Shown here: positions 13,734 to 23,767 of the stretch, piece by piece
Position numbering within the stretch: the first letter of the stretch is position 1
How the letters are laid out: each line of letters begins with the position of its first letter
NCBI RefSeq assembly: GCF_034702125.1
Contig: NC_085867.1
Span: forward strand, 38,996,596 to 39,060,595
Direction: 5' to 3'
DNA: 64,000 bases
Source of the DNA: Engraulis encrasicolus
Taxonomy: Eukaryota; Chordata; Actinopteri; Clupeiformes; Engraulidae
Translations under genes and position numbers: made by a program
Notes under the pieces: generated by a model
Seen by the model: the letters and a program-made list of their open reading frames with translations, nothing else
What the model was told of the DNA's origin: nothing
Databases searched by the model: none

Positions 13734-16730
13734 CTCCACTTAGTGCCACCAGAAGGCTCCAGAGCCCCACACCCACACCCACACCCACCCACCCACCCAC
13801 CCACCCACACACACACACAGGTCTGGTGAGATCCAGGCTACGATGGCAGAGCCTAACCCGAACACAGGTTAATGGTTGATCAATGAGTTTCATTTCCTGT
13901 GTACATTGACTTCCTTTAACTAACTAAGATAAGAGCCTACAGACCTGCAGATCTCCTTTTCTATAAATTGTGAAAGCTATTTCACACAAGTGAGTGCAAA
14001 TTTGAATTCCCCTTTTCTTAAACTTCACTGAACAGTACGTCCTCGGTTCAAGCAAACCAACTTGCTTTCATACTGAAAATGTGGGCATAAATTGTCACTT
14101 TAATTAGATCAGTGAACAATTAACTGCAACAGTTCTCTCAGTAGGTACCTCTTTCTTGTCTTTGGCATCACTCTTCATGTTTTCCCTGGCGAATTGCTTC
14201 TTTGCGCTCTTCATCTGAGTTTTGGAGATCACTGCCCATCTCTGATGGAAGGGAAAAACAGGGGGTTAAAAAAAGGGCAAACTTGATCTTGTGTTCTTCG
14301 GAAAAATAACAGGTGAACATAGAGGCACAGACAGACAGACAGACAGATTTACGACTTATAATCAAAACAATACAACAGGAAGGGACTGTCACCATGTGAC
14401 ACTGGCTTCCCCTTACACGCCCTTTTACTGACCTCTCCCTCCACCTGGGAGTCCATGTAGATGGTCGGAAAAGGCTCCTTTCCAGCAAACAACATAGCCT
14501 GCAACATACAACAAGACATTACGTCACGCTTAGTTGAAATTTCCATCGAAAACGGTGCACTTTAGGTACAGTCAAAAGCACTTCAGCAGTGAACGCTATG
14601 GGATTCAAGCCAGCAACATTCCAATACCAAGACAGACTGCCCTAACCATTAACCCACAGCTGCCCTGACAGAATTATGATAAGTATGACTCAAATTATTA
14701 AACAAACAGTAAGACATCTGGAGCTACTTCAAATACATGCATTAGAAAACACATCAGCATTGAGACTCTCTATTGTGATCACAGGGTAAAAAAAGAAGAA
14801 GTTATGATTCAAAATGAAACCGCATTGAAGTTTTGAACACAAGCCAATTGTATTATTTTAAGAAATCAAGTTGTATATAAACTGCATCTTGTGATGGTCA
14901 CTCGCTGTAAACAAAAGCTGCAGTGGTGTTTTTAAAAGAATGACAGATCGTATTTTTAACATTTGTTTGTTTGCAATGCTGATAAGAAACACAATTTTGT
15001 GCTTCTGAAAACATGCAAGGCAAGCTTGATGCTGTGAGGTTACCTTGAGAGGCGTTTTAAATGGCTTCTGCTCCGTGCCATCTCCTGTCTGGTCATTGCC
15101 TTCCTTAGCAGACACGTAAAGCTCCCCTGAAGGAAAACAAATGAGAGGGTTGAAACTCCAATAGCAAAACAATGGCTTTCAACTGTCTTTTTTACTAGAT
15201 TAGACTGCTGTCACCTTTTCTCTTTCACCACTAACACAATCAGCCTTTTTGTTGCAGCTTTGCTGTTTCAGATTATATGCAACCTTTTATATCATCCAAA
15301 TGTCCTAGAATCTTACCGTCAATCATTCCCTACACACGAACTGAGCTGTAGCACACATGAGATTTTACCATCCATAATGCATCATCAGCATCAGTGTCAT
15401 CACGACTGATGACTGTTCTTATGGTGCATTCCCCAGAGATAGGAGTCGGACCTTCCCAATATGCAACAAGGAGTCAGCTACCTCCCACTTGAAAGCGCTC
15501 CAACCAGCAAGCTAACCAAACTACAAACATGGAGGGACAAAAAAACATATCCACTTCTCAAAGATGTCGGCAATGTAAACAATGAGGTGTAAACAACATC
15601 ATGCGCATTTTTTGAAAGAGGCAATGCCAATAACTACACCTTTGAAAGGTTCATGGGCGCTTTTGCAACTGTTAACCTGTCCAAATCAACTCTATTTGTC
15701 CATAGAATGATGATGTCTGAGTAACATAACTATTCCTAACACTGTGCGCTGCCATTGATGTGATGACATCACGATTGTCAATGGGACGAAGTCGGTTAGT
15801 TTCGCTTTTGCCCCAGCTCGCGACTTGAACATTCCGCTTCAACAGGCGTCCCAATGCATTTCAGCAAGTAGGAGGTCAGAAACATCCCATCTCCCAACCC
15901 TGGGGAAAGCACCATTAACAGCGTGCTACGCCCTCAACATGACAACAAACAGCTTTGACCAGGCCTGAGACCCCTCCCAAACACCATGCTATGCTGATGT
16001 AACTTCTCTAGTTCTAGTTGACACTCTAGACATGCTACACAATTTCTTAACTACCGACCAGCTCACATACCATGTATGTGGCTAAAATGTAGCCGGTCAA
16101 CATATTTCCTTCACCCTGCAGGCGTCCATGCTCAATGCGCATCACCAAAGCTGGCCTGTCAGCACAACTCATTCCAACGCTGTATGCGGAAGTCAGATTT
16201 TTGACAACTCTGATCTCATCGTGGACCATCTAGCTAACAGAAAAAACTAAATTCACGTGATGACAATCTGCCCGTCCTTCGCCCATTCACAAATCAGTAG
16301 GAAAGGCCCAACAACAAGAGATAACGATGTACTAGTGTAGCATGGTGCATGCTAACAACCTTAAGGGCATGTAAAACCGGTGAAACGCTACATGAAAGGA
16401 AACACCTTGTACGAGAGTAACTAGCATTGGCTAAATCCATTCGCAGCCTACATAATACACCATTCTCGGGTTCATCAACTGAATGAATGAAACAACAGAA
16501 TCAGCGTGGTTGACAAAGAATTACCCAATATCTTAAACACATATTCCAAAAAGCATTTATAGTAGGCCTAGTCTAAGATATGCATCTGCTATAAGATGAA
16601 TCAATGATCTGATGCAACACGATGCACTACTTACGGATTCCTGGCTAGGGGAAATGTGACGTCCATATAACAAAAAGACTTACTTACCAACAGAGATCTT
16701 CTCGGCGTTTTTCGTTATCTCATCCGCCAT
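4714..16730 (-). CDS. NARS1: Asparagine--tRNA ligase, cytoplasmic (15 coding exons, complete)
   Basis: Class IIb aminoacyl-tRNA synthetase that activates asparagine with ATP and loads it on tRNA-Asn in the cytosol. Exons, all minus: 16688-16730, 15044-15126, 14433-14498, 14149-14241, 12690-12779, 12447-12525, 12183-12253, 11142-11228, 9781-10002, 8550-8749, 7860-7995, 7114-7227, 6106-6237, 5504-5635, 4714-4845. Lengths total 1680 nt, giving 559 residues in one frame; human NARS1 has 548, and the extra residues are at the N-terminus. Order: N-terminal extension ([10 protein letters not shown]...KPFKT), lysine-rich helix, OB-fold anticodon-binding domain ([15 protein letters not shown]), then the catalytic core with motif 2 ([15 protein letters not shown]) and motif 3 ([10 protein letters not shown]), ending QRCRP. 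All introns have GT-AG ends except intron 9, whose donor is GC. The start was chosen because an in-frame ATG opens the exon that joins cleanly to exon 2. Confidence 0.97.
5265..5301 (+). repeat. GT repeat followed by a ~20-base G run in NARS1 intron 14
   Basis: Short (GT)n tract running into an almost pure guanine run, with G-quadruplex potential, 200 bp downstream (gene direction) of exon 14. Confidence 0.85.
6651..6814. mobile_element. Near-palindromic 164-bp foldback element (MITE-like) in NARS1 intron 12
   Basis: The two halves are inverted copies. The left arm holds TGGAATAGCAGCAC and the right arm GTGCTGCTATTCCA, with outer arms AACGTTCGGCGAG and CTCGACGAACGTT. The loop is only about 40 bases. 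There is no coding capacity and I could not fix a target duplication. Confidence 0.7.
8258..8502. mobile_element. MITE with TTCTGCC inverted ends in NARS1 intron 10
   Basis: The left end ATTCTGCCTAACAAAGGCAA and the right end, read on the other strand as ATTCTGCCCTACGAAGGCAA, are inverted copies. The interior from 8310 to 8450 matches 4940-5110 in intron 14 (both share GTGTCCCGTTTTAGAGATAT), so two copies of the family sit in one gene. Confidence 0.65.
8935..9060. mobile_element. Decayed SINE body related to the copy at 20399-20632
   Basis: Shares the GGTTACAGTTCCTTGA / GTGCATTGCTCAAGGGCACTTCA type stretch with the better preserved SINE, but lacks a recognisable tRNA-like head. Confidence 0.5.
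10655..10729 (-). mobile_element. tRNA-derived SINE head
   Basis: The minus strand shows an A-box-like TGGCTCAAACGGTTAAGG and a B-box-like GGTTTGAGTCC at the spacing of a tRNA-type pol III promoter. The same head occurs at 39185-39252. It is too diverged to be a functional tRNA gene. Confidence 0.55.
13271..13495. mobile_element. 225-bp near-perfect palindromic MITE in NARS1 intron 4
   Basis: The left arm begins GTTGAAAAAGGTAGGTCTGC and the right arm ends with its inverse. Each half holds the inverted pair around CCTGATGAAGATCCAGG and GATCGAAACGTTGCATTTTA. Only about 30 bases at the centre are unpaired. Confidence 0.8.
13653..13731 (+). repeat. (GT)n microsatellite
   Basis: About 39 GT units in NARS1 intron 4, followed at 13769-13819 by a CCCACA/CCCA-type tract. 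Confidence 0.95.
14599..14666 (-). mobile_element. tRNA-like SINE head in NARS1 intron 2
   Basis: The minus strand has an A-box-like TGGGTTAATGGTTAGGGC and a B-box-like GGCTTGAATCC. A weak remnant without a clear body. Confidence 0.45.
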
Positions 16731-17999
16731 AGTTGATGCCCCAGTCAAAAAATCTGGTGAAGAATAAAATAATATGCTAAAATGTAGTTTCCACCAGCTG
16801 GCAGCTGCCTTCTCTTGTAACACGCCACAGCCAGAGCCGTAGATTAAGTCACAACCCGTATAGTCAGCAGTTGATACGCTAATGTTGCCCCCTACTGTAT
16901 AGGAGTAGACTATCTGAAAGGAGGTGTTTCAGTAACTATAGTCCTGGACCAGCCATGTAGCCCCGTTCGCAATTTTGAGTTGGGGGCGTTTCTCACTGGA
17001 ATTGAGTTAGTGGGTTCCTAGACATTAAAAATCACGGCGGTGCTCGTCCACCATAGTGCCAGATTTTTCACAATATGGCCGCCAAATATGGCTGCCATTG
17101 CCTATGACAAATATCTGTCTTTTTTACTTTTAAACTGTTCATACACATGCCATACATCAATTCTGATCAATTTTTGGAGAGAAATTCAATTCTGACAATT
17201 ACATGAGGAGGATGTGTGATTTTGACCTTAAAAGGTCATTGCCAAGGTCAAATTTGCTATTCTGATGAACGTTAGTAGACTTCCATTGTAAAAATGAGAG
17301 ACAAATGATCAATTATGGCATGAGGAGTTATTTGCTGATGTTACTATGATTATTTGTGTCAGTATTGTCCTTAAAAGGTCAAGGTCAATGTCAAGGTCAA
17401 GGTATTTTTCCTATTCTGAAGAACTCAGCCATGTGCTTGCCCATTAGGTCATTGTTAAGAATAAGGAACTGCCACTATAAATGTAAATCTAACATTTCTA
17501 ACATTTAATATTTCCTAACACTTTAGGGACCATCATATCATGAACATTTAATGAATAAATGTCATGATAATGGCCTAGGCTTAAATTACGCCCAAAACAC
17601 AGTAAATTAACTAAGGTGGAACATTGTAACATTAATTAAGGTGGAAGATAACACATAATGTACACACAGTATTTTCTGTTTTTGTACTGAATTTGTGTAT
17701 GCATGCAATTTAGTGGGATGTGTTTTTACAATGGCTCCTCATTTTTCCTTGGCAAAATATAGTCTGTGAAACTCCAGCAGCATTTTCGATTTTCACACTG
17801 TCCTGCACATTTACATAATTTAAGCACACCTTATGATTACGGTTTCAGGCATTTTAATGGCAGGAGTATGCAAGATGTGTGCTCCTGCCACCCATGTTGC
17901 TTAGGCTCATGCCTTATTTTGGGGTCCTTGGTTCTTGCAAGTATGTTGCAGATTCTATGAACTAGAAATGCCCCTCTCTGAATGTGCCCTCTTATAGCA

Positions 18000-20900
18000 C
18001 TACTGATGGGAGGAATAGCATTGATTCCATCACCACTGCTGTACATTTATACTCTGTGATCATCAAATATTACAGCTGTTGTGGTTGATCTGGCCCCAGC
18101 CCAGACACGCACCAAGTACTTCCCAACCAATGTTGCATCTTGCTCGGTCAATATTTTGGCCTCTCCAAAGATAGCAAGTACTGGACTGGATCAGAAACCA
18201 TGGCTGCATGTTTAGTCCCAACCTCATGCAACCCCCCTACTCATACAATAATCTCCTTACAGGATATGTCCTTCAGTTTTTGTCAGTGATGCTCCAAGAT
18301 GAGAGACTAATTGATGGAGGGGAAGCATTCTCCGCATCTAGCCAGTGCCATACTGCTGGCAAATCTCCTGCATACCAAGTTCTTGGAAATATGGGCCGTA
18401 GTGGAGAAGCAATGCAAATGTGTCTGTATCATTTGAGTCTATAACAACTTTTCTGCACTGCTTCACACGAACAGCCCACTCAACATGCACCAGCAACCTG
18501 GCCTAAGCCTCATCAACGCAGTTCAAGAGCTCTGGAATCTCTTCACCATCAGCTGACTTTGCTGGTAACACCTCATCATCAACAACAACAGGGCTGACAA
18601 TGACAGTAGTATTGGCTCTGGTTTGATAATAAATCATGTCTGGGACTAACAATTGGAGATTTCACTTGTTCTCCACAGAGGCCCGGAACTTATCAAGTTG
18701 GTGAGGAATGGGTGTTAGAAGTCTACCCGAACATGAGGGCAATAAGTAGACTCAGAGCTTCATTGGGTGAGATTAAGGTGAGGCTCAATTTCACTGACAA
18801 GCTTTGACGTGTTAACAACCAACAGAAGGTCACCATCTAACAGGGGTGATGCTGAAAGGACATCATGAGATCTGCTGAATACTCATGCCCCGTTCCTCAG
18901 CAATGTCCATCCTCCTATGTGCCTCAGCTATGTCTTTAGATGAGACCAACTTCTGCTCCTTTACGATGATTGCTGGTGTCTTCTATGGTTGATCTTTGTA
19001 CTGCAGAAGATTCCTTTTTGAAACAGTTCCACTTATCTTATGTTCTTGAGAACTAACCTATCCTGCCAGTATAAGCTGAAAACAAGCTTTGGAGACGGTT
19101 GCGCAGGCGAGGTGCGACACTCCTGTTAACAACCTGGTTGCTGAGCAGATTGTGCAGTGGAACGGGCGCATTAACGGTCAATGAGTATGGATTCTGCGGA
19201 TCCACCACAAAGTCTAGCAACAATTACACATTTCGGTTGAATGTAAGGCACGTGGTGCTCAGTGCATGTTGGAGGTGGCATTCTGTCCGCTTCAAAGTGG
19301 TGTTGTTGGTGAGAAAGTTGAGGACATCAGTGATCATTCTAATCTGATGGAAAGAACTCAAACTTTGCTGCAACATTAACATTGCGTGTGGCTCCTACTA
19401 AAAACTGTCCTCCATGACCTTTGCATACTCTCTGAATGCTGCTCACCTGCGCACAGCAGTAAGAGGCTACTGCAGTTACGTTCTGCAAAGATTGGCATAG
19501 GACGTTATGGTAGCCACATATTTATTTATTTTCCTTCTCTTTCAGAGACAACAGCATTTTTAATGATGGCCGCCAAATCCAGCCAAACTTCAAAGAATTG
19601 GCAGAGCTCTGTCTTGTCTTGATTCAAGCTCTCCACTTGCTCAATCAAGGCCTCAAACTCAAATTCTGGGCAACGTTAATTTGAAGCCAGTGAAGTGTGC
19701 AATGCCTGTACCTGTGCAAGCACTGGATAGTCTGCCTTGTCCTTGTGAGTCCAGAATACCTCCCACTGGAGAGACATGCATCAATGCATTATCTAGGCCA
19801 GAACCTCGAGGCAATTTTCCCTGATATCTGAGAATAACATGCGTCCAATGGAAAGGGCCAATACAGTGGAAGAGATCCATAAAGTGCTCCGTCTCATGCA
19901 GGTTTCATCACACCAAATTGCCATTGATGCCTGGATCATCTGCCCGCGAACACTGGAAGTTGGATAGGCAGTGTCTGACAGTGGCACACTCAGTAATGGG
20001 TCTTGGTATTGTAGGAAGGAAGCCAGCACGCATCATTGGCAGAACAGCAGATGAGACAAGTGTGTGTACAGCAGCCTGCATCAAAAGGTCTCCTCCTGAC
20101 ACACCAGAGCGAATCAGGCTGATCAAGAATTCATGCTTTCCTGATAAACCTTTTGCAGTGGCAACATGCAGTTATGTTGCTTGTTTGTTTTCAGGATGCA
20201 GCAGCATGTCTGGTGGTAGGGCAGGTCGAACCTCTGGCTTTGCATGATCAGGTACCTGTGCCCGACACTGGAGATTTTTAAAGGTGTCTGTTCACTGAGG
20301 CATCTGGAAACAGTAATAAGGCTGCATAGTGTGAACCCTTGGTACCAGAAAGTGATGATTTGTTAGCATAATCAGAGCTGGATGTCTGCCAATGTATATT
20401 ACATTACATTACATTGCACTTAGCTGACGCTTTCATTTATTCAAAGCGACTTACAGTTATTATTTTTCAGGGTATTGGTTACAGTCCCTGGAGCAATGTG
20501 GGGTTAGGTGCCTTGCTCAATGGCACTTCAGCCATGGATGGAGATGGAGATGGAGAGGTCAGGGGGGATTCGAACCTGCAACCCCTATATTGAAAGACCA
20601 ACTCTCTAACCACTAGGCCACAGATGACCCCTATGTATAATGGATGTATAATCCTCCCTTGTAAGTGCTAGGTATGGTTTTCTGTCGGTTTTTCGAGCAT
20701 TCCATAACATAGCTAGCAAGAAGAGATCTGATTGTCTGGTAGCTTGAACATGAACCAATCCTGTGAAAAGTTGATGTGAAGGCTTTTGCTGTGTGGGAAG
20801 CATCATATGCAATGGTGGTCGCCTTATTCCGTGTTGAATGTTATGCACAAGCATTTGAAAGAGGCAGTGAAGTTGTGTACTCTTGTGATCTCTGACACAC
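18000..20900 (-). pseudogene. Decayed coding region of the long-TIR transposon
   Basis: Read on the minus strand in several frames, the interior gives runs of protein-like sequence broken by frameshifts and stops. In order they are a stretch with FHRIGSCSSYQTI (about 20700-20850), GFLPTIPRPITECATV (about 20000), AIWCDET (about 19910), IGPFHWTHVILRYQGKLPRG (about 19830), EQVESLNQDKTELC (about 19630) and VIDSNDTDTFALLLHY (about 18420). The order and the GxFH...GSGLDN and D-x-DTD motifs recall a family of uncharacterised multi-copy proteins common in fish and cnidarian genomes. I cannot name a characterised transposase superfamily. The recognition is from memory of the family pattern, so treat it as inference; the decay itself is visible. 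Confidence 0.55.
20399..20632 (-). mobile_element. tRNA-derived SINE inserted in the long-TIR transposon
   Basis: The minus strand begins with a tRNA-like head: A box TGGCCTAGTGGTTAGAGAG and B box GGTTCGAATCC. A body with the AAGTCGCTTTGAATAAATGA stretch typical of many fish SINEs follows, ending in a short ATTAC-type tail. It is flanked by a 7-bp duplication, ATGTATA, at 20392-20398 and 20633-20639. It interrupts the transposon's ORF remnant, so it arrived after that element. Confidence 0.8.
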
Positions 20901-21921
20901 TTCTCTTCTAGTGGGGGCTCCTATCTGTGTTGACTGTTGCAGTGCATGTGCTGTCCTGTCCTCTGACTGTGTGGAAATGTTAGGTTTACATTTATAGTGG
21001 CTGTTCCTTATTCTTAATAATGACCTAATAGGCAAGCACATGGCTGAGTTCTTCAGAATAGGGAAAAGACCTGGAACATGACCTTGACCTTGACCTTTTA
21101 AGGACTATACTGACACTATACTGACACAAAATAATCATGGCAATATCAGCAAATAACTCCTCATACCATAATTGAGAATTTGTTTCTCATTTTTACCATG
21201 AAAGTCTATTGACATTCTTCAGAATAGCAAATTTGACCTTGGCAATGACCTTTTAAGGTCACAATCACACATTCTCGTCATGAAATTGTCAGAAATGATT
21301 TCCTCTCCAAAAATTGGTCAGAATTGATGTATGGCATGTGTATAAACAGTTTACAAGTAAAAAACACAGGTTTTTGTCATAGGCGATGGCGGCCATATTT
21401 GGCGGCCATATTGTGAAAAATCTGGCACTATGGTGGATGAGCACCGTGATTTTTAATGTCTAGGAACCCACTAACTCAATTCCAGTGAGAAACGCCCCCA
21501 ACTCAAAATTGCGAACGGGTCTACATGGCTGGTCCAGGACTACTAACAGTGTTGGGCAAGTTACTCAAAAACTGTAATGCATTACTGACTGATTACACGT
21601 TACTGTCTTTTCAAAGTATTCCCTTACACTACAATATTACTATATTTTAAATGCAAGGCATTAAACCAAAAGAACTGTAGCCTTGTCCTAAATAGGGATC
21701 TGGCCATTTATTAGGCCTATAGAATGTAAATCAAGCTCATGAGTCATGACTTTTTCCACCTCCCACCGAGGAGGTGTTTTTTGACAGCATGCAGACGAAA
21801 AACTACCAGGTTCAGGAATTCTCACCCACCACACCGAATACCACTAAAATCCAGGTCATTGTAATGCTTTGTAACTTAAGTTATTTAGCATTATAACTGA
21901 GTAAATATTACAGATTGATGT

Positions 21922-22594
21922 TGTCAGGTTCTGTGGACAATTGTGCCTGCTGTTCTTTAATCTTGCCACTAGATGTCGCCATTTATCTTTGTATTTTTTT
22001 GTTTTACCCTTTGCCATTGGCTACACCTGTCTTTTTGTTATTGGTTAATTGAATCATTGATGGTGAATTGATTGGGTTGCCTATTTAAAGCCTTTGTTTC
22101 CTTTTGACTCTGCTGAGATCTCCTGAAAGCCACATGTGAGTACTTGTCCCTGATTTTTTGCTACTGCTATTTTTGAGCTGCTGTTTTTTTGACTTTGGAA
22201 CTTTGTTTATGACATACTTTTGCTTGAAGAGGATTTTCTGCTTTGGACTTTCTTTGTGGATTATGGACTTTGATCATTAATGTATTTTGGACACTTGGAA
22301 GACTGCTTTTTGTTGGAATTTGAAGATTTGGGATTTAACCCTTTAGTTGCCATGGAATGCTACATATGATTTTTGAACTTTGACTTTCCCAAGAACTGTT
22401 GCCCTTTTGATACCCTTTTTGAAAGACTGAACTCTTGGCTCTTTGTTTTTGTTTTGGATTTTTGCCTGCTTGGATTTTGTCAACTTGACTTTGAACTAAG
22501 TAAAACTAAGTTTGAACGAACTCTAATTCTCTGCATTTCTGTCCTTCGTCTCCATTTCCTTCTGAGGGTGGCCTTGGGTTTTAAGACCCTGACA
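21922..22594 (+). repeat. Gypsy 5' LTR
   Basis: 673 bp bounded by TGTCAGG and CCTGACA. It holds a TATA-like TATTTAAA at 22082-22089; transcription would start about 30 bp downstream, near 22110. Confidence 0.95.
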
Positions 22595-22596
22595 GA

Positions 22597-22606
22597 AGAT
22601 CTCAGC
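22597..22606 (+). other. Putative self-priming primer-binding site
   Basis: AGATCTCAGC, two bases after the LTR, is the exact complement of GCTGAGATCT at 22112-22121. The latter lies where the TATA box predicts the RNA 5' end. No TGG-type tRNA primer site is seen. Self-priming by the RNA 5' end is known for the Tf1/sushi group. Confidence 0.6.
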
Positions 22607-22611
22607 CAACA

Positions 22612-23745
22612 ATGGATGGAGCAGAGAATATGCCACTTCGTGAACCGGATCCAGTGCCAGTGTCTCACCCTTCACCACCAACTGACCCTACAGACCTGGC
22701 CCTCGTCCTCCAGCACCTGACGACGGCCGTCGGCAGCCAAGATGACACCATGCGTCGTCATGAACAGGTCTTAACCCAGTGGGGGGCTGAGATGAGAAGG
22801 CAAGCTGGCATATTGACTGTAATTCAACAGGCCCTCCAGTGTTTACAGCCTATACAACCAGGCCCTTCAGACACTCCAGCCACTCAAGCCACTCCGCCTA
22901 CTATAGCCATTCCAACCTTTCTAACCTCTCCGACCGCTCCAGCCTCTACAGCCACACCCTCCAACACGCCATCAGAGTCCCGCCCTGTGCCCAGCCGTGA
23001 GCCCCGCCTGCCAACGCCAGAGAGGTACAGTGGAGACCCAAAAGGCTGCAGGGGTTTTCTGACCCAGTGTCATCTGTCCTTCGACCTCCAGCCAGCTGCC
23101 TACCCGACAGAGCACTCTAGAGTGGCCTATGTTATCACCCTCTTGACCGGAAAAGCCCTGGCCTGGGCTACAGCTCTCTACGAAAGCAAAAGCTCTGTCT
23201 GCGGATCCTTCGAATCCTTCTCCAAGGAGATGTTGAAGGTATTCTCCCCAGAGGTCAGTAGTCGCACAGCAGCCAACAAACTACTTCAGCTTCGTCAGGG
23301 GCGCCAGTCTGCTGCGGACTATGCCATTCAGTTCCGCACCCTAGCAGCGGAGAGCGGCTGGGGTGAGCAGGCCTTGCTCGCTACATTCTACTGTGGTTTG
23401 GCTGACCGCATTAAAGATCAGCTAGCTTCGTGGGAGGAGGCCGAAAACCTTGAGTCACTGATCTCCCGAGTCATCCGGCTGGACAATCGGCTGCAGGAAA
23501 GAAACAAAGCCCCAGGAAGCATGTTCTCCTTTGCAGTTCCAGCCCATAGCACCCCAGCAGTCGACTCTTCTGATGGAGGACCAGAGCCCATGCAGCTGGG
23601 GGGAACCCGACTGTCACAGGCGGAATGTGAGAGGCGCATGAAGGAGCGCTGCTGCCTCTACTGCGGAAAGCCAGGACACTTTCGCAGCAACTGCCCGGAG
23701 CTTCAGGGAAAAGCCAAACCCCGTCCAGCCCCAGGAGATCTGTGA
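22612..23745 (+). CDS. Gypsy gag (377 codons)
   Basis: Structural protein that packages element RNA into particles. A proline-rich N-terminal region is followed by a capsid-like domain (about residues 125-310, with [18 protein letters not shown] and an AWA..LYES stretch). One zinc knuckle near the end fits CX2CX4HX4C ([14 protein letters not shown]). The length is normal for sushi-type gag. It ends in TGA at 23743-23745, overlapping the start of the open pol frame. Confidence 0.9.
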   Translation: MDGAENMPLREPDPVPVSHPSPPTDPTDLALVLQHLTTAVGSQDDTMRRHEQVLTQWGAEMRRQAGILTVIQQALQCLQPIQPGPSDTPATQATPPTIAIPTFLTSPTAPASTATPSNTPSESRPVPSREPRLPTPERYSGDPKGCRGFLTQCHLSFDLQPAAYPTEHSRVAYVITLLTGKALAWATALYESKSSVCGSFESFSKEMLKVFSPEVSSRTAANKLLQLRQGRQSAADYAIQFRTLAAESGWGEQALLATFYCGLADRIKDQLASWEEAENLESLISRVIRLDNRLQERNKAPGSMFSFAVPAHSTPAVDSSDGGPEPMQLGGTRLSQAECERRMKERCCLYCGKPGHFRSNCPELQGKAKPRPAPGDL

Positions 23746-23767
23746 CGGGGGTGACATCATCTCCTGG
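23706..23767 (+). promoter_or_regulatory. Putative -1 ribosomal frameshift signal between gag and pol
   Basis: GGGAAAA at 23706-23712 sits in the gag frame as G GGA AAA, the X XXY YYZ pattern. A perfect 9-bp stem follows: CCAGGAGAT (23731-23739) with ATCTCCTGG (23759-23767). Pol is open in the -1 frame from here. The 18-base gap to the stem is longer than usual, so a more complex fold may be involved. Confidence 0.6.

Larger units (their letters stand above)
16939..21542. mobile_element. 4.6-kb DNA transposon with ~560-bp terminal inverted repeats, family not identified
   Basis: The left end starts TAGTCCTGGACCAGCCATGT and the right end is its exact inverse. The arms stay similar to about 17500 and from about 20970, and include short tandem AAGGTCA motifs. 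The element is flanked by a 3-bp duplication, CTA, at 16936-16938 and 21543-21545. That duplication is confirmed independently: removing the element restores a perfect 8-bp target duplication of the neighbouring hAT-like MITE. The interior holds a decayed minus-strand ORF (separate entry) and one SINE. It begins only 209 bp upstream of the NARS1 ATG, so it sits in or next to that promoter. Confidence 0.85.

Noticed and set aside
22373..22720. Open frame in the Gypsy LTR, repeated at 31508-31741
   Set aside because: It lies within the LTR and changes frame into gag; the repeat in the 3' LTR shows it is LTR sequence, not a gene.
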